Source: Affinundibacterium nitidum
GTDB taxonomy: Bacteria; Pseudomonadota; Gammaproteobacteria; Burkholderiales; Burkholderiaceae_D
Direction: 5' to 3'
NCBI RefSeq assembly: GCF_014284155.1
Contig: NZ_JACOFZ010000014.1
Location: 1-47,073, forward strand
Length of the DNA: 47,073 nt
Part shown: positions 17,041 to 25,861 of the stretch, in pieces
How positions within the stretch are numbered: the stretch's first letter is position 1
Layout of the letters: every line of letters starts with the position of its first letter
Translations under genes and position numbers: made by a program
The notes under the pieces: model-generated
Told to the model about the DNA's origin: nothing
Database searches by the model: none
The model's input: only the letters and a program-made list of their open reading frames with translations

Positions 17041-18345
17041 TCACAACTTATCGTGAAAATCACGATGAAACTTTTCACACCAAGACAATAGCTCAACTGC
17101 TGGCATAGGATGCGCAAAGTAGTATCCTTGAATTTCATCACACCCCATTAGACGTAATGCATTGAGATTTGCTTCTTGTTCGACACCCTCTGCAACCACC
17201 GCCAAACCAAAGTTGTGAGCCAAACTGATAATGCTTTGCACAATTTGTTTATCTTGAGTCGAGTCCATCATTCCTTGCACAAAAACCTTATCGACCTTGA
17301 GTTCGTCAATCGGAAAACGACGCAAGTACGCTAAGGAAGAATAGCCCGTTCCAAAGTCGTCGATGGATAGCTTAAAACCCAAACGCTTCAAATCAAACAA
17401 CAACGCAGTGGTGTGATCAATATCATGAATAAAGGCGCTCTCAGTCACCTCCAAACCTACGGTCGAAGCAGGCAAATTCCACACACTTAATGCTCTCGCC
17501 AAGACTTTGGGGAGTTGTTCCATTCCCAAGAGTCTGGCTGATAAATTGACCCAAACGATTACCTGCAAACCTTTACTGCGCCATTGCGCTGCTTCCTGAA
17601 AAACCTTATTGACGACCTGCATCGTCAGCTGTTCAATTAGACCAAACTGTTCCGCTGTATCGATCAAAATATTGGTTGGTACAGACTGATGGTGATCAGT
17701 TGGCCAGCGGACCAGGGCCTCCACCGATTTCACGCTCTTCGAGCGTAAATCAACCTTAGGTTGATAACGCATTTCCAATGCGTTATTGTCCAGCACTTCT
17801 TTCAGCGCTTGCGGTAAATCATCTGGCCCAGAACGCTCACGCTGCTCCACTCGAGCCAGCTCAAAACGCATATTATTTGACTGCGCATTACGTTGAGCCA
17901 AATCAGCGATACGGAGCAATTCGGTCGCGGCTTGCGCATGTAAAGGAGCGCAAGCGATGCCAATGCTCGGTTGAAAGAACACAGTTTGCGTTTCGATTCT
18001 CAAAGGTGTGTTCAAAGCATTCAGAATTCGATGGCAAGCGAGGACCGCAAGCGCTTCGGAAGACAAATTTGGAAGGAGAAACCAACATTCATTTTCGGTG
18101 GCAAAAACGAATCGATCTTTATCACGCAGGCTGGGTTGCAGGCGATCAGAAAAATGTTGCGCAACAATACTCGCATAGTGGGGATTCAGCAGCGTCTGAA
18201 CTCTATCAGAACGCTGGAGGCTTACGACCAATAGCGCTAGATTTTGTGCATCCGAAACCTCTTGCAATTCCAATTCAAGCAATTGCATAAACTCATTTAC
18301 CGAAGACACCATGCAACTATCACCGGGCATAAATTTTTCCATCAT
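17041..18345 (-). CDS. Degenerate GGDEF-EAL c-di-GMP phosphodiesterase
   Basis: 434 aa, cytoplasmic. The N-terminal GGDEF-like domain (about 15-165) has TENEC (83-87) where GGDEF should be, so it cannot be a cyclase. The RDKD (74-77) in the I-site position is kept. The C-terminal EAL domain (about 175-425) has all the usual catalytic residues: E209 of EAL, N267, E299 or E302, D329-D330 (DDFGTG), K350, E386 and Q406. It should hydrolyse c-di-GMP to pGpG. Its ATG overlaps the HD-GYP stop (ATGA), so translation is coupled; the methylglyoxal-synthase-like gene follows. Lack of membrane segments suggests a soluble regulator. Confidence 0.92.
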   Translation of the reverse strand: MMEKFMPGDSCMVSSVNEFMQLLELELQEVSDAQNLALLVVSLQRSDRVQTLLNPHYASIVAQHFSDRLQPSLRDKDRFVFATENECWFLLPNLSSEALAVLACHRILNALNTPLRIETQTVFFQPSIGIACAPLHAQAATELLRIADLAQRNAQSNNMRFELARVEQRERSGPDDLPQALKEVLDNNALEMRYQPKVDLRSKSVKSVEALVRWPTDHHQSVPTNILIDTAEQFGLIEQLTMQVVNKVFQEAAQWRSKGLQVIVWVNLSARLLGMEQLPKVLARALSVWNLPASTVGLEVTESAFIHDIDHTTALLFDLKRLGFKLSIDDFGTGYSSLAYLRRFPIDELKVDKVFVQGMMDSTQDKQIVQSIISLAHNFGLAVVAEGVEQEANLNALRLMGCDEIQGYYFAHPMPAVELLSWCEKFHRDFHDKL

Positions 18346-20051
18346 GTCGCCTTATAGAAATCGTGACACACTAAGCCATAAGCGCCATCCGGAAGGCCAC
18401 GCATAATACTGATACGCTCTGCATCATCAACTAAGTCCTGCTTGAGTAGATCAAACATGATTGGTTTCTCCAACAGAGTTTTATCACTGCGAGTCAAGAG
18501 TAAGACCTTGGGGTCTAGTCTTCGTACTTTATTGTGCTCCAGAACAATCGCAATTTCCCCGGTAGTTAGTTGGATCAAGCTACCGACTGGAAAGATGCCA
18601 ACAGCCTGCACAAACTCCTCCACCAGAGGCGCATGTAGCTGGCCTTCTGCCATCTTAAATAACTCTTTCATTGCATCAAAGCTCGATAGAGTCTCACTGT
18701 AAGTGCGCTCAGAAGTCATCGCGGCAAAACTATCGGCAATCGCGGCCATACGCCCGAAAATACTAATTTCCCCGCCACTCAAGCCACGTGGATAACCACT
18801 TCCATCCATTCTTTCATGATGTTCATTAATCCCTAATCGAACATTAAAGCTGAGTGGCTCCTTCGATTCCAACAACTGTATGCTTGCATCAACATGTGTT
18901 TGGATTAATTCAGCCTCTTGTTCGGACAATCTCTCCGGCTTACTCAACAAGGCTGGTGGCATTTCCAACTTTCCAACATCAAGTAGTAATCCGATAAAGC
19001 CGAGCTCGACCATCTGCTCCTTATTAAAACCAATATGCCGACCTAAGGTCAGCATATAGACAGAGACTTTTAATGCATGTGACACCACCACCGTATTTTC
19101 AGATCGCATCCTCAGCAACCACATCATTGCCGAAGGGTTAGCGATCACACTTTCCGACAACAACTGCACGGTAGGCAGAACCTCCTTCAACTCTATCGCT
19201 TGCATGTTACGGAGGTCATGCTCGAGTTTGGTAATCAAAGCTCCCGCCTTGGCTACTACCTCGCGAGCACGCACCAGCTCTTCACTCATTGTGGTTTCAA
19301 CGGGATAATGAAACAAGTGAATTTCTTCAGGAACGTATTCAGGACGATGCTTCTTTTTACGTGGCGAAGTCGATCTATTCCATAAAGATCCATGCCAATG
19401 ACTTCCACTTTCATTCCAACGCAACCACTTCTCCCACCAACTCATTTCAAGCAATTCGGGTGTACGCTGTTCATTGCCGTGCACGGCCGCGACGAATTTG
19501 CGCAAAGAAGCTGAGTTTGACTTTTTGATATGAGTGATCGTTGCTTCAGTAACCTGGTCCAATTCAACTTCTTCTGAACTGCTCACTTCACGCTTAACAT
19601 GAAGGTTCGCTTTTACCTTCTGCTGTTGTGCATATTTACGGGCCCGATGGTGGCGCAAGCGTCGCGTTGTTGCAAATTCGGAGCGTGTAAATTTACGATG
19701 AAGCCATGCCACAACCCGCTCTAGCTGATTTGGCTCGGCATCGTAATGTATTTGGATATGTTGCCCTACCGTCCGACGTTGAGCAGGATCACTAGACTCT
19801 GGCGCTTCATGTAAGCGATCAAAAGAAATATCGAGCAAAGCATTGTAATTGCTACGACTAGGGTCAATCACGACCTCTTTCACCAATCCTTGCAAGGTGT
19901 GCAGGTCGAGCTCTTCGCTCAGCAGAAAACCTTGCAACAAAAACGGCGATTGCACCCACGGACGGTCCAATTCCGCTACGAACATGCCAAGACGTAATTC
20001 ATCAATAGAGATACGCAAGGATTCACATAATTGTTGTGAACTATTCGGCAC
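18342..20051 (-). CDS. HD-GYP domain protein with DUF3391-like N-terminus, altered HD motif
   Basis: 569 aa, cytoplasmic. An N-terminal DUF3391-like region (about 10-120: ISIDELRLGMFVAELDRPW) is followed by a long basic and coiled linker (about 120-290) and an HD-GYP domain (about 310-500). The GYP motif is present (HHERMDGSGYP, H411-H412, GYP 419-421), but the HD doublet, normally HDxGK, reads LDVGK (357-361), so the His metal ligand is Leu. Catalysis on c-di-GMP may therefore be impaired or the protein may be a binding or regulatory homologue. First gene of the operon with EAL and the methylglyoxal-synthase-like gene; start codon not supported by a clear ribosome binding site. Confidence 0.9.
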   Translation of the reverse strand: MPNSSQQLCESLRISIDELRLGMFVAELDRPWVQSPFLLQGFLLSEELDLHTLQGLVKEVVIDPSRSNYNALLDISFDRLHEAPESSDPAQRRTVGQHIQIHYDAEPNQLERVVAWLHRKFTRSEFATTRRLRHHRARKYAQQQKVKANLHVKREVSSSEEVELDQVTEATITHIKKSNSASLRKFVAAVHGNEQRTPELLEMSWWEKWLRWNESGSHWHGSLWNRSTSPRKKKHRPEYVPEEIHLFHYPVETTMSEELVRAREVVAKAGALITKLEHDLRNMQAIELKEVLPTVQLLSESVIANPSAMMWLLRMRSENTVVVSHALKVSVYMLTLGRHIGFNKEQMVELGFIGLLLDVGKLEMPPALLSKPERLSEQEAELIQTHVDASIQLLESKEPLSFNVRLGINEHHERMDGSGYPRGLSGGEISIFGRMAAIADSFAAMTSERTYSETLSSFDAMKELFKMAEGQLHAPLVEEFVQAVGIFPVGSLIQLTTGEIAIVLEHNKVRRLDPKVLLLTRSDKTLLEKPIMFDLLKQDLVDDAERISIMRGLPDGAYGLVCHDFYKAT

Positions 20052-20175
20052 AATGTTCGCTTCTTAATAAAAACAATTGGAAAAGATGGCGGAACGAAGA
20101 AAATTCGGTCTGTCTCGAACCACTCAGTGTAAATTAAAGCTGACTAAACATCAGCATCGACAGCACCGTTTATAC

Positions 20176-20203
20176 AAAAAAACCCACATAACGTGGGTTT
20201 TTT
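20176..20203 (-). terminator. Terminator of the CocE-type hydrolase gene
   Basis: AAAAAACCCAC / GTGGGTTTTTT, an 11-bp stem with a 5-nt loop (ATAAC), T-tailed in either direction. It lies 37 bases beyond the hydrolase stop. Confidence 0.85.
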
Positions 20204-20239
20204 CTCGCCTTTTTAAACATGTGTATACAAATTCACCGA

Positions 20240-22189
20240 TTAAGGTTGAGCATCCAATGCTGGCAGTACCTGCACTTTAATGCTACTGACTTCATTACCC
20301 GCGCGGTACAAGCGATGGTTTGCCTTAATAAAATCTGATTCCTTGGCCTCAAAAATATTCTCCACAAAATTTTGCGGATTTCTATCAATGAAAGGGAACC
20401 AAGAAGATTGAATTTGGATCATGATTTTATGGCCACGTTGAAAGGTATGCATCACGTCATTGATGGCAAATTTAACCTTCGTCGGCTGGTTCGGTTCGAA
20501 AGCCTTTGGATGCTCGAAACTTTCACGGAAACGAGCTCTGAATGGTTCGCCGCGCACCAAGGTTTGCTGTGCACCACGGTTCGACTCACCAGGTAAAGTA
20601 TCCATCTTGTTTGGATTCACATCAATCAGTTTCACAACAAAGTCGGCATCGGTACCGGTGGTACTAACGATCAAGTTAGCTTCCAGTGGCCCGGCAAACG
20701 TAATATCGCGATCGAGCACTTCCGTTTGATAGGTCAACACATCAGGACGCGTACTCGCAAATCTCTGATCGGCCGCGACATATTGATTACTCCAGCGATT
20801 GGTAATTTCCGTCGTATAAGGAACCGGTTTTGCTGGGTCACTAACGTACTCATCAAAAGCGGGCGAGGCGGCAGAGGGCATCTCGAAGCTGAGTTTTCCA
20901 TTAGCATGGAAGTACAAGGCCTTGTTTTGGGTATTTGCAGGAGGCCATGTGTCGAAATTACGCCAACGATTTGCGCCTGTTTCAAATATCCATGCTTCTG
21001 AAAGCGCCGGTTTATCACCACCTTTCAAATGATGCTTGAAGAACGCAAATTCAATTGTTTGATAGTTAAGTGATGTTTTGAATCCAAAATTTGCATCACC
21101 AACTTTTTCACCTGTAGTGCTTTGCCAACCGCCATGAACCCATGGTCCAATTACTAAGGTATTGCTGATACCCGGATTATTTTTTTCGATCGCCTTATAG
21201 GTTTGCAAAGGTCCATACAAATCTTCAGTGTCATACCAACCACCAACGGTCATGACGGCCGCCTTAATATTTTTCAAATGTGGCAGCAAATTTTTCGCTT
21301 GCCAATATGCGTCGTAGTTTGGATGTTGAGTCAACTCATTCCAAAATGGAATAGCGCCTTTGAGGTACTTCGCATTCGCATTTCCAAGTGGGCCGAGTTC
21401 TAGAAAAAACTGATAGGCGTCTGGCGTTCCCCAGTCAAAAGCGGGCTCATTATTCACATCGGTAGGCTGTGGCCTCGGTTTGCCAAAACCGCTAAAAAAG
21501 CTGAATGCAAGTTGCACATTAAATGCGCCATTTCTATGCATATCATCGCCTCTAAACCAATCAGCAATCGGAGCTTGAGGAGACACCGCTTTCAAAGCGG
21601 GATGTGAATCAATCGCCCCTGCTGAAGTATAAAAGCCAGGATAAGAAATACCCCATTGCCCTACTTTGCCGTTGTTGCCTGTAACGTGATTAATCATCCA
21701 TTCGATGCTATCGAAAGTATCACTACTTTCATCGACGTCAGCCTTACTCGTTTTCTTCGCGATGTGAGGGCGCATATTAACGAACTCACCCTCGGACATA
21801 TTCTTACCACGCACATCTTGGAAAGCAAAAATAAATCCTTCTTTTTCAAACTCAGCACTCGGTCCAAGACGGGTTTTGTATTTCTCAGCGCCATAAGGTG
21901 CGACTGTATATGGGGTGCGCACTAACAAAATTGGATAACGCTTAGTCACACTCGCATCGTTAGGAACATAGATCGAAGTGAACAATAGTTTTCCGTCCCG
22001 TGCAGGAATACGATATTCAAATTTGCTATAGTTCTTACGAATGTATTCGGCGCGCTGGGTCGCAGCGTCTTTTTCATCTGCAACGGATATAGCATTCAGC
22101 ACATTCGTACTGGCGAAGGCGTTTATTGTAGGTAGCGATGTGCCACAAAATGCAATTACTACCGCAAAACTGATGGAGCTCAATTTCAT
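20240..22189 (-). CDS. CocE/NonD family hydrolase (X-Pro dipeptidyl-peptidase-like)
   Basis: 649 aa from the ATG at 22189, which has AAGGAT upstream; the longer frame to 22231 is rejected because the signal peptide (1-26, ending NAFA) would be internal. The S15/CocE alpha/beta-hydrolase domain has the nucleophile Ser182 in GQWGISYPGF, followed by a typical GPWVHGGW (catalytic-His region). A C-terminal beta-sandwich (about 420-640) is the family's X-Pro dipeptidyl-peptidase C-terminal domain. It is a secreted serine hydrolase for esters, amides or X-Pro peptides; substrate unknown. It stands alone, with its own terminator. Confidence 0.9.
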   Translation of the reverse strand: MKLSSISFAVVIAFCGTSLPTINAFASTNVLNAISVADEKDAATQRAEYIRKNYSKFEYRIPARDGKLLFTSIYVPNDASVTKRYPILLVRTPYTVAPYGAEKYKTRLGPSAEFEKEGFIFAFQDVRGKNMSEGEFVNMRPHIAKKTSKADVDESSDTFDSIEWMINHVTGNNGKVGQWGISYPGFYTSAGAIDSHPALKAVSPQAPIADWFRGDDMHRNGAFNVQLAFSFFSGFGKPRPQPTDVNNEPAFDWGTPDAYQFFLELGPLGNANAKYLKGAIPFWNELTQHPNYDAYWQAKNLLPHLKNIKAAVMTVGGWYDTEDLYGPLQTYKAIEKNNPGISNTLVIGPWVHGGWQSTTGEKVGDANFGFKTSLNYQTIEFAFFKHHLKGGDKPALSEAWIFETGANRWRNFDTWPPANTQNKALYFHANGKLSFEMPSAASPAFDEYVSDPAKPVPYTTEITNRWSNQYVAADQRFASTRPDVLTYQTEVLDRDITFAGPLEANLIVSTTGTDADFVVKLIDVNPNKMDTLPGESNRGAQQTLVRGEPFRARFRESFEHPKAFEPNQPTKVKFAINDVMHTFQRGHKIMIQIQSSWFPFIDRNPQNFVENIFEAKESDFIKANHRLYRAGNEVSSIKVQVLPALDAQP

Positions 22190-22307
22190 AGGAAGAAATC
22201 CTTTAAAGGAAAGTCGGTCGATGCTTACCATGTGAAAAATCTACGCTAATAATGAGTCAAAAAAAGCGCACTCCTTTTTTGACAAAGCGAACAATATAAA
22301 GTTCGAC

Positions 22308-23021
22308 TTAATCGTCTGCTGTCGGGTCAAAATCAGGCAATTCAGCATCGACCTGCACGATCGTATCGTAACCCTGAGCCCTTGCTTTTTGTAAGGCATC
22401 ACTGGCACGGCTCAACACCTTATCAACCGCATCGCCTGGGGCATTTGGAGTCAACCCGGTACTAAAACTAATCTGCAAACCAGGTGCAAGATCAGTCCAG
22501 GCATAGGCTTGCATGCGCGCTTTTAAGCGCTTAATCGCAACCAGACTTTGATCTAACCAAGTGGTTGGCATCACGATAGCAAATTCCGTTGCCCCGACGC
22601 GGCCAAATGAATCGAGGCTACGCAAAACCGCTCCGGCCTCATTGGTGAGTACTTGCAAAATGCGTTTAGTCACATCTTGACCATATTGCTCCATTATCTC
22701 AGGCAAGCGATCCACCCCAATTAATGCCACGGTAAAAGTGTGGCCAGTCCGCTTCGAGCGCTGCAATTCATTGTCGAGTCTCTCAATAAATGTGTTCCGG
22801 TTCAAAGCGCCTGTAAGGTGATCGTGAGTCGCCAAAGTTTGCAACTGATTCATCACGGCCTCAAGTTTCGGCAATACGTCATCGCGTATTCCCCCCTCCT
22901 TGATCTGAGCAATCGCCTCCAACAATTGCTGCTGCGCGAAGGGTATCGTCTGTTTAGTATTTCTTGCCATATGCATCGCTTTAACGGTAGTGGCGACAAA
23001 ATTAAGGGAACGCAAACTCAT
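22308..23021 (-). CDS. Degenerate GGDEF protein with retained RxxD motif
   Basis: 237 aa, no signal or membrane segment. After a short helical N-terminus (about 20-62) comes a GGDEF-type domain (about 63-225: THDHLTGALNRNTFIERL). The signature is GATEF (143-147) instead of GGDEF, and the metal-binding DxD..ND region reads IGVDRLPEIME, so cyclase activity is unlikely. The I-site motif RSLD (134-137) sits exactly five residues before the signature, as in true cyclases, making a c-di-GMP effector role plausible. Alternative starts at codon 16 or 18 exist, with no clear ribosome binding site at any. The hydrolase gene lies downstream on the same strand. Confidence 0.85.
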   Translation of the reverse strand: MSLRSLNFVATTVKAMHMARNTKQTIPFAQQQLLEAIAQIKEGGIRDDVLPKLEAVMNQLQTLATHDHLTGALNRNTFIERLDNELQRSKRTGHTFTVALIGVDRLPEIMEQYGQDVTKRILQVLTNEAGAVLRSLDSFGRVGATEFAIVMPTTWLDQSLVAIKRLKARMQAYAWTDLAPGLQISFSTGLTPNAPGDAVDKVLSRASDALQKARAQGYDTIVQVDAELPDFDPTADD

Positions 23022-23118
23022 TTACTCGAGCGCGAATTACACCTTTCTCAAAACACTAGGACTACAATAGCTACTTTACCACCTTGCCTACATTCGGCAA
23101 GTCTCTATGTCTGCTTAA

Positions 23119-24027
23119 ATGCAAGTCACACCACTCCAACAAATCGAAAGCGGCTTGTTTTCGGGATATAAGATCTGGATGAAACGAGATGATCTCCTTC
23201 ATCCTATCGTCTCTGGAAACAAGTACCGAAAGTTAAAATACGCATTACCCAAAGAACATAGCAAGGAGATAAGTACAGTAGTCTCTATGGGAGGCCCATG
23301 GTCTAATCATTTACATGCACTGGCATATGCGTGTCGAGAATCATCTTTATCCAGCATCGGGCTGGTGCGTGGACTGCGAAAAGACAGTGATCCACTCACT
23401 GCCTGCCTACAGGACTGCGTCGAAAATGGTATGCAGTTGCATTTTGTCTCACGCGAGGATTATCGTTTATTACGCGAAATCCCTGACTATTGGCGCAAGT
23501 TCATTTCAAATGACTCACCCCAAGTTAAGTGGCTCGCAGAAGGAGGAAAATCTATCGAAGCGATGCGAGGCGTGACCGAAGTTGTTGAAGAAATTCAATT
23601 ACAACTTGGTCAAGCAGCTGATGTCATCATCTGTCCATGTGGTAGTGGCACAACGATGGCGGGCATCGTTTTGGGGATGAAAGGAAAGGGGCGCGCTATC
23701 GGCGTTGCAGCAGTTCAAAATGCGGGCTTCCTGTCTTCGACAATCTTGGAAATGGTGTATCAAGGCGGAACCGGATCTCGTGACAATTTCGAAATCCTCA
23801 CTGAGTTTGACCACGGCGGTTTTGCCAAAACAAGCCCTGAACTTCTCGACTTTTGCGATCACTTTACCGCAGAGACTCAAATTCCAATTGAGCCCGTCTA
23901 TACTGGAAAAATGTTGTATGCGGTGGCTGAGCTTTGCAGTCGAAAGTACTTTAATAATATGCACAATATCGTCTTACTACATACTGGCGGACTACAAGGG
24001 ATACGTGGCTTTTCTTCTCAGCCCTAA
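23119..24027 (+). CDS. PLP-dependent D-cysteine desulfhydrase / ACC deaminase family enzyme
   Basis: 302 aa. The PLP-binding Lys35 lies in VSGNKYRKLKY, the family's GGNKxRKL motif. A CGSGTTMAG phosphate-binding loop follows in the middle (about 170-180), and HTGGLQG near the end is typical of the fold type II family that includes ACC deaminase and D-cysteine desulfhydrase. Substrate cannot be decided from sequence: it deaminates or desulfhydrates a small amino acid. Cytoplasmic. It is divergent from the degenerate GGDEF gene (97 bases apart) and convergent with the next gene. Confidence 0.85.
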   Translation: MQVTPLQQIESGLFSGYKIWMKRDDLLHPIVSGNKYRKLKYALPKEHSKEISTVVSMGGPWSNHLHALAYACRESSLSSIGLVRGLRKDSDPLTACLQDCVENGMQLHFVSREDYRLLREIPDYWRKFISNDSPQVKWLAEGGKSIEAMRGVTEVVEEIQLQLGQAADVIICPCGSGTTMAGIVLGMKGKGRAIGVAAVQNAGFLSSTILEMVYQGGTGSRDNFEILTEFDHGGFAKTSPELLDFCDHFTAETQIPIEPVYTGKMLYAVAELCSRKYFNNMHNIVLLHTGGLQGIRGFSSQP

Positions 24028-24033
24028 CACTTG

Positions 24034-24399
24034 CTAGTAGCGGTGCTCATCGATCAGGTGCTTATTAAAACTATACTTAGTGCCCCCCTCAAGAATATCC
24101 ACCAATTTCTTAGGGTTCGCCGCCGATATAAACACGTCAGCCACACCGTCTTTAACTCGAAACTTCGTTGCTGGACTCAAAATGCAATTCGGCTTGAGCA
24201 TAATGTGTCGAATGATGCGAGCTTTTTCGCTGCAAATAAGGAAATGGTTCTCACGTCGAAAATTGGCCAAAGGAATATTGAGCCACCAACCTTCATCGTT
24301 CACATAACGCACTAATTGCGAGAACTGTGTATTACGCTCATTCAGCGCATTGCTCTGTAAGGATTCGTTGGCAATCGCGATTGCTTCTGCTTTGTTCAT
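24034..24399 (-). CDS. Hypothetical protein, unknown family
   Basis: 121 aa. AGGATC lies 5 nt before the ATG, which supports the start. No signal peptide, transmembrane segment or recognised motif. The protein has mixed alpha/beta character with an aromatic-rich segment (DEGWWLNIPL) and a C-terminal segment (VADVFISAANPKKLVDIL). Its stop is 6 bases from the convergent PLP-enzyme stop. It may be strain- or lineage-specific. Function not proposed. Confidence 0.6.
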   Translation of the reverse strand: MNKAEAIAIANESLQSNALNERNTQFSQLVRYVNDEGWWLNIPLANFRRENHFLICSEKARIIRHIMLKPNCILSPATKFRVKDGVADVFISAANPKKLVDILEGGTKYSFNKHLIDEHRY

Positions 24400-24476
24400 G
24401 TTTGATCCTAATACTAGTCCGAATACTACTCACACCACCCATATAGGAAAGCGGATCTATGTCGGACCAAGAAATA

Positions 24477-24503
24477 AAAAAGGGCGAATTATTCGCCCTT
24501 TTT
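24477..24503 (-). terminator. Terminator of the periplasmic binding protein gene
   Basis: AAAAAGGGCGAA / TTCGCCCTTTTT, a 12-bp perfect stem with a 3-nt loop (TTA), T-tailed, 17 bases after the stop. Confidence 0.85.
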
Positions 24504-24520
24504 GAAGTTCATGCAATCAA

Positions 24521-25627
24521 TTACTTAGCCCAGTAAGTCAGATACTTATTGCGGAAATCATTCGAAGGATCAAAAGTATCTTTCGGTCCACCGTCATAAT
24601 TAATATTTTGCAGTGTCACCAGATGCAAAGGCGCATGGTAACCGCTCGGTGCCGCATCAGACATCGCGCGGTTCAACTCATCGATTAACTGCCAGCCGTG
24701 CAATGCCAAAGGTTCTGGTACCGTACCCACTTGTAAATCACTCTTGCGAATACGTTTGAACGCCGTTGGAGATCCATCACCGGCGGAAATTCCACGCAAT
24801 TTATTGGCTTCGACCATGGCTTCGATTTCAGGCTTGTCCATCATATCGAAATACACGTCATTGATCGCAATAATGTGAGTCCATTTATTACCATGACGCT
24901 TTACCAAAGATTCGATCAAGCTCGGGAATTTCTTGCGAGATTCAACCAACGGTAAGTCTTCGACACTCAAAATACGGCAAGTTTCACATTGCTTCAGTGT
25001 TTCAACAATCGCGCCAGATTTAGTTGCTAAATAAGGATTTGAAGTATCCGTAAACACAACGATCCCCGCTTTGCTATTGGACTCGACGGCACCAAACAAA
25101 CTTGCCAATTGAGCAGCATCTTTTGGGTCAGAAGTAATATTAGTGAACAAACCTGGCACTGGACCTGCTTTAAAACTAGCATGCCAACCGACGACCGGAA
25201 CCTTGGCTACAGCGGCGGCGGTTAAGCCCTTAGTTTGGCTGGCCGCATCAACGCCAGCGAGCACAATACCGGCAGGCTTCATTTCAAGTGCTTGGTTCAC
25301 AACATTAGCACTCTGATTGCAGCGCCCGCGGCAATCAATAGACAACACCTGCCAACCTGCGCCTGCAACAGCTTCTTTCATGCCATTGAACACGCCATAT
25401 GTTCCTGCATCACTCATATCACCGGCGATAAAAACGATTTTCTTATCACGCTGCAGTTTTGGGCCGGTTGTAGGACCTTCCCATTTCGATTTTAGTGCAG
25501 CTGCCTTTGCCACTTTCGCGTTCGCAGCTCCCATGAATTGCACCGAGTTTTGCTGTGCTATAGCGCTACTCATCAAGCTTGATACAAAGACAAAAAATAG
25601 TGCGCTTTTACGGTGAAAAATAGTCAT
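24521..25627 (-). CDS. Periplasmic substrate-binding protein (type 1, sugar ABC-like), orphan
   Basis: 368 aa. A signal peptide (about 1-24, ending SAIA) is followed by a two-lobe periplasmic binding protein type 1 fold (Peripla_BP_4/LacI-like): KKIVFIAGDMSDAGTYGVFNG, CRGRCNQSANVVNQALEMKPAGIVLAGVDA, and a hinge-region IIAINDVYFDMM. Two Cys pairs (CRGRC and CETC) could form disulfides. Such proteins deliver sugars or related ligands to an ABC permease or to a chemoreceptor. No permease or ATPase gene lies beside it, so the partner is elsewhere. Confidence 0.85.
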   Translation of the reverse strand: MTIFHRKSALFFVFVSSLMSSAIAQQNSVQFMGAANAKVAKAAALKSKWEGPTTGPKLQRDKKIVFIAGDMSDAGTYGVFNGMKEAVAGAGWQVLSIDCRGRCNQSANVVNQALEMKPAGIVLAGVDAASQTKGLTAAAVAKVPVVGWHASFKAGPVPGLFTNITSDPKDAAQLASLFGAVESNSKAGIVVFTDTSNPYLATKSGAIVETLKQCETCRILSVEDLPLVESRKKFPSLIESLVKRHGNKWTHIIAINDVYFDMMDKPEIEAMVEANKLRGISAGDGSPTAFKRIRKSDLQVGTVPEPLALHGWQLIDELNRAMSDAAPSGYHAPLHLVTLQNINYDGGPKDTFDPSNDFRNKYLTYWAK

Positions 25628-25818
25628 AAATCCAAATCAATCAAAGTGAAAGAATAAGCGCTTCTGGAAAACCATACTGCACTGCCCAAAGCGGAAAATC
25701 ACAAACGCTCAAAGATTATCTTAGAAAGTCGGATAGCGCAAATAAAGCATTGGATAATTGACGGCAATTGTGTATTTTTGTCTGCAACCAAGTGGTGAAA
25801 GATACACAGGACAAAAAA

Positions 25819-25840
25819 GGGCGGACTTTCGAGTCCGCCC
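25819..25840 (-). terminator. Terminator after the small membrane protein gene
   Basis: GGGCGGACT-TTCG-AGTCCGCCC perfect 9-bp stem, with a T-run on the minus strand, 22 bases after the stop. Confidence 0.85.
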
Positions 25841-25861
25841 AAAGGTGAAACAAAGTGACTG

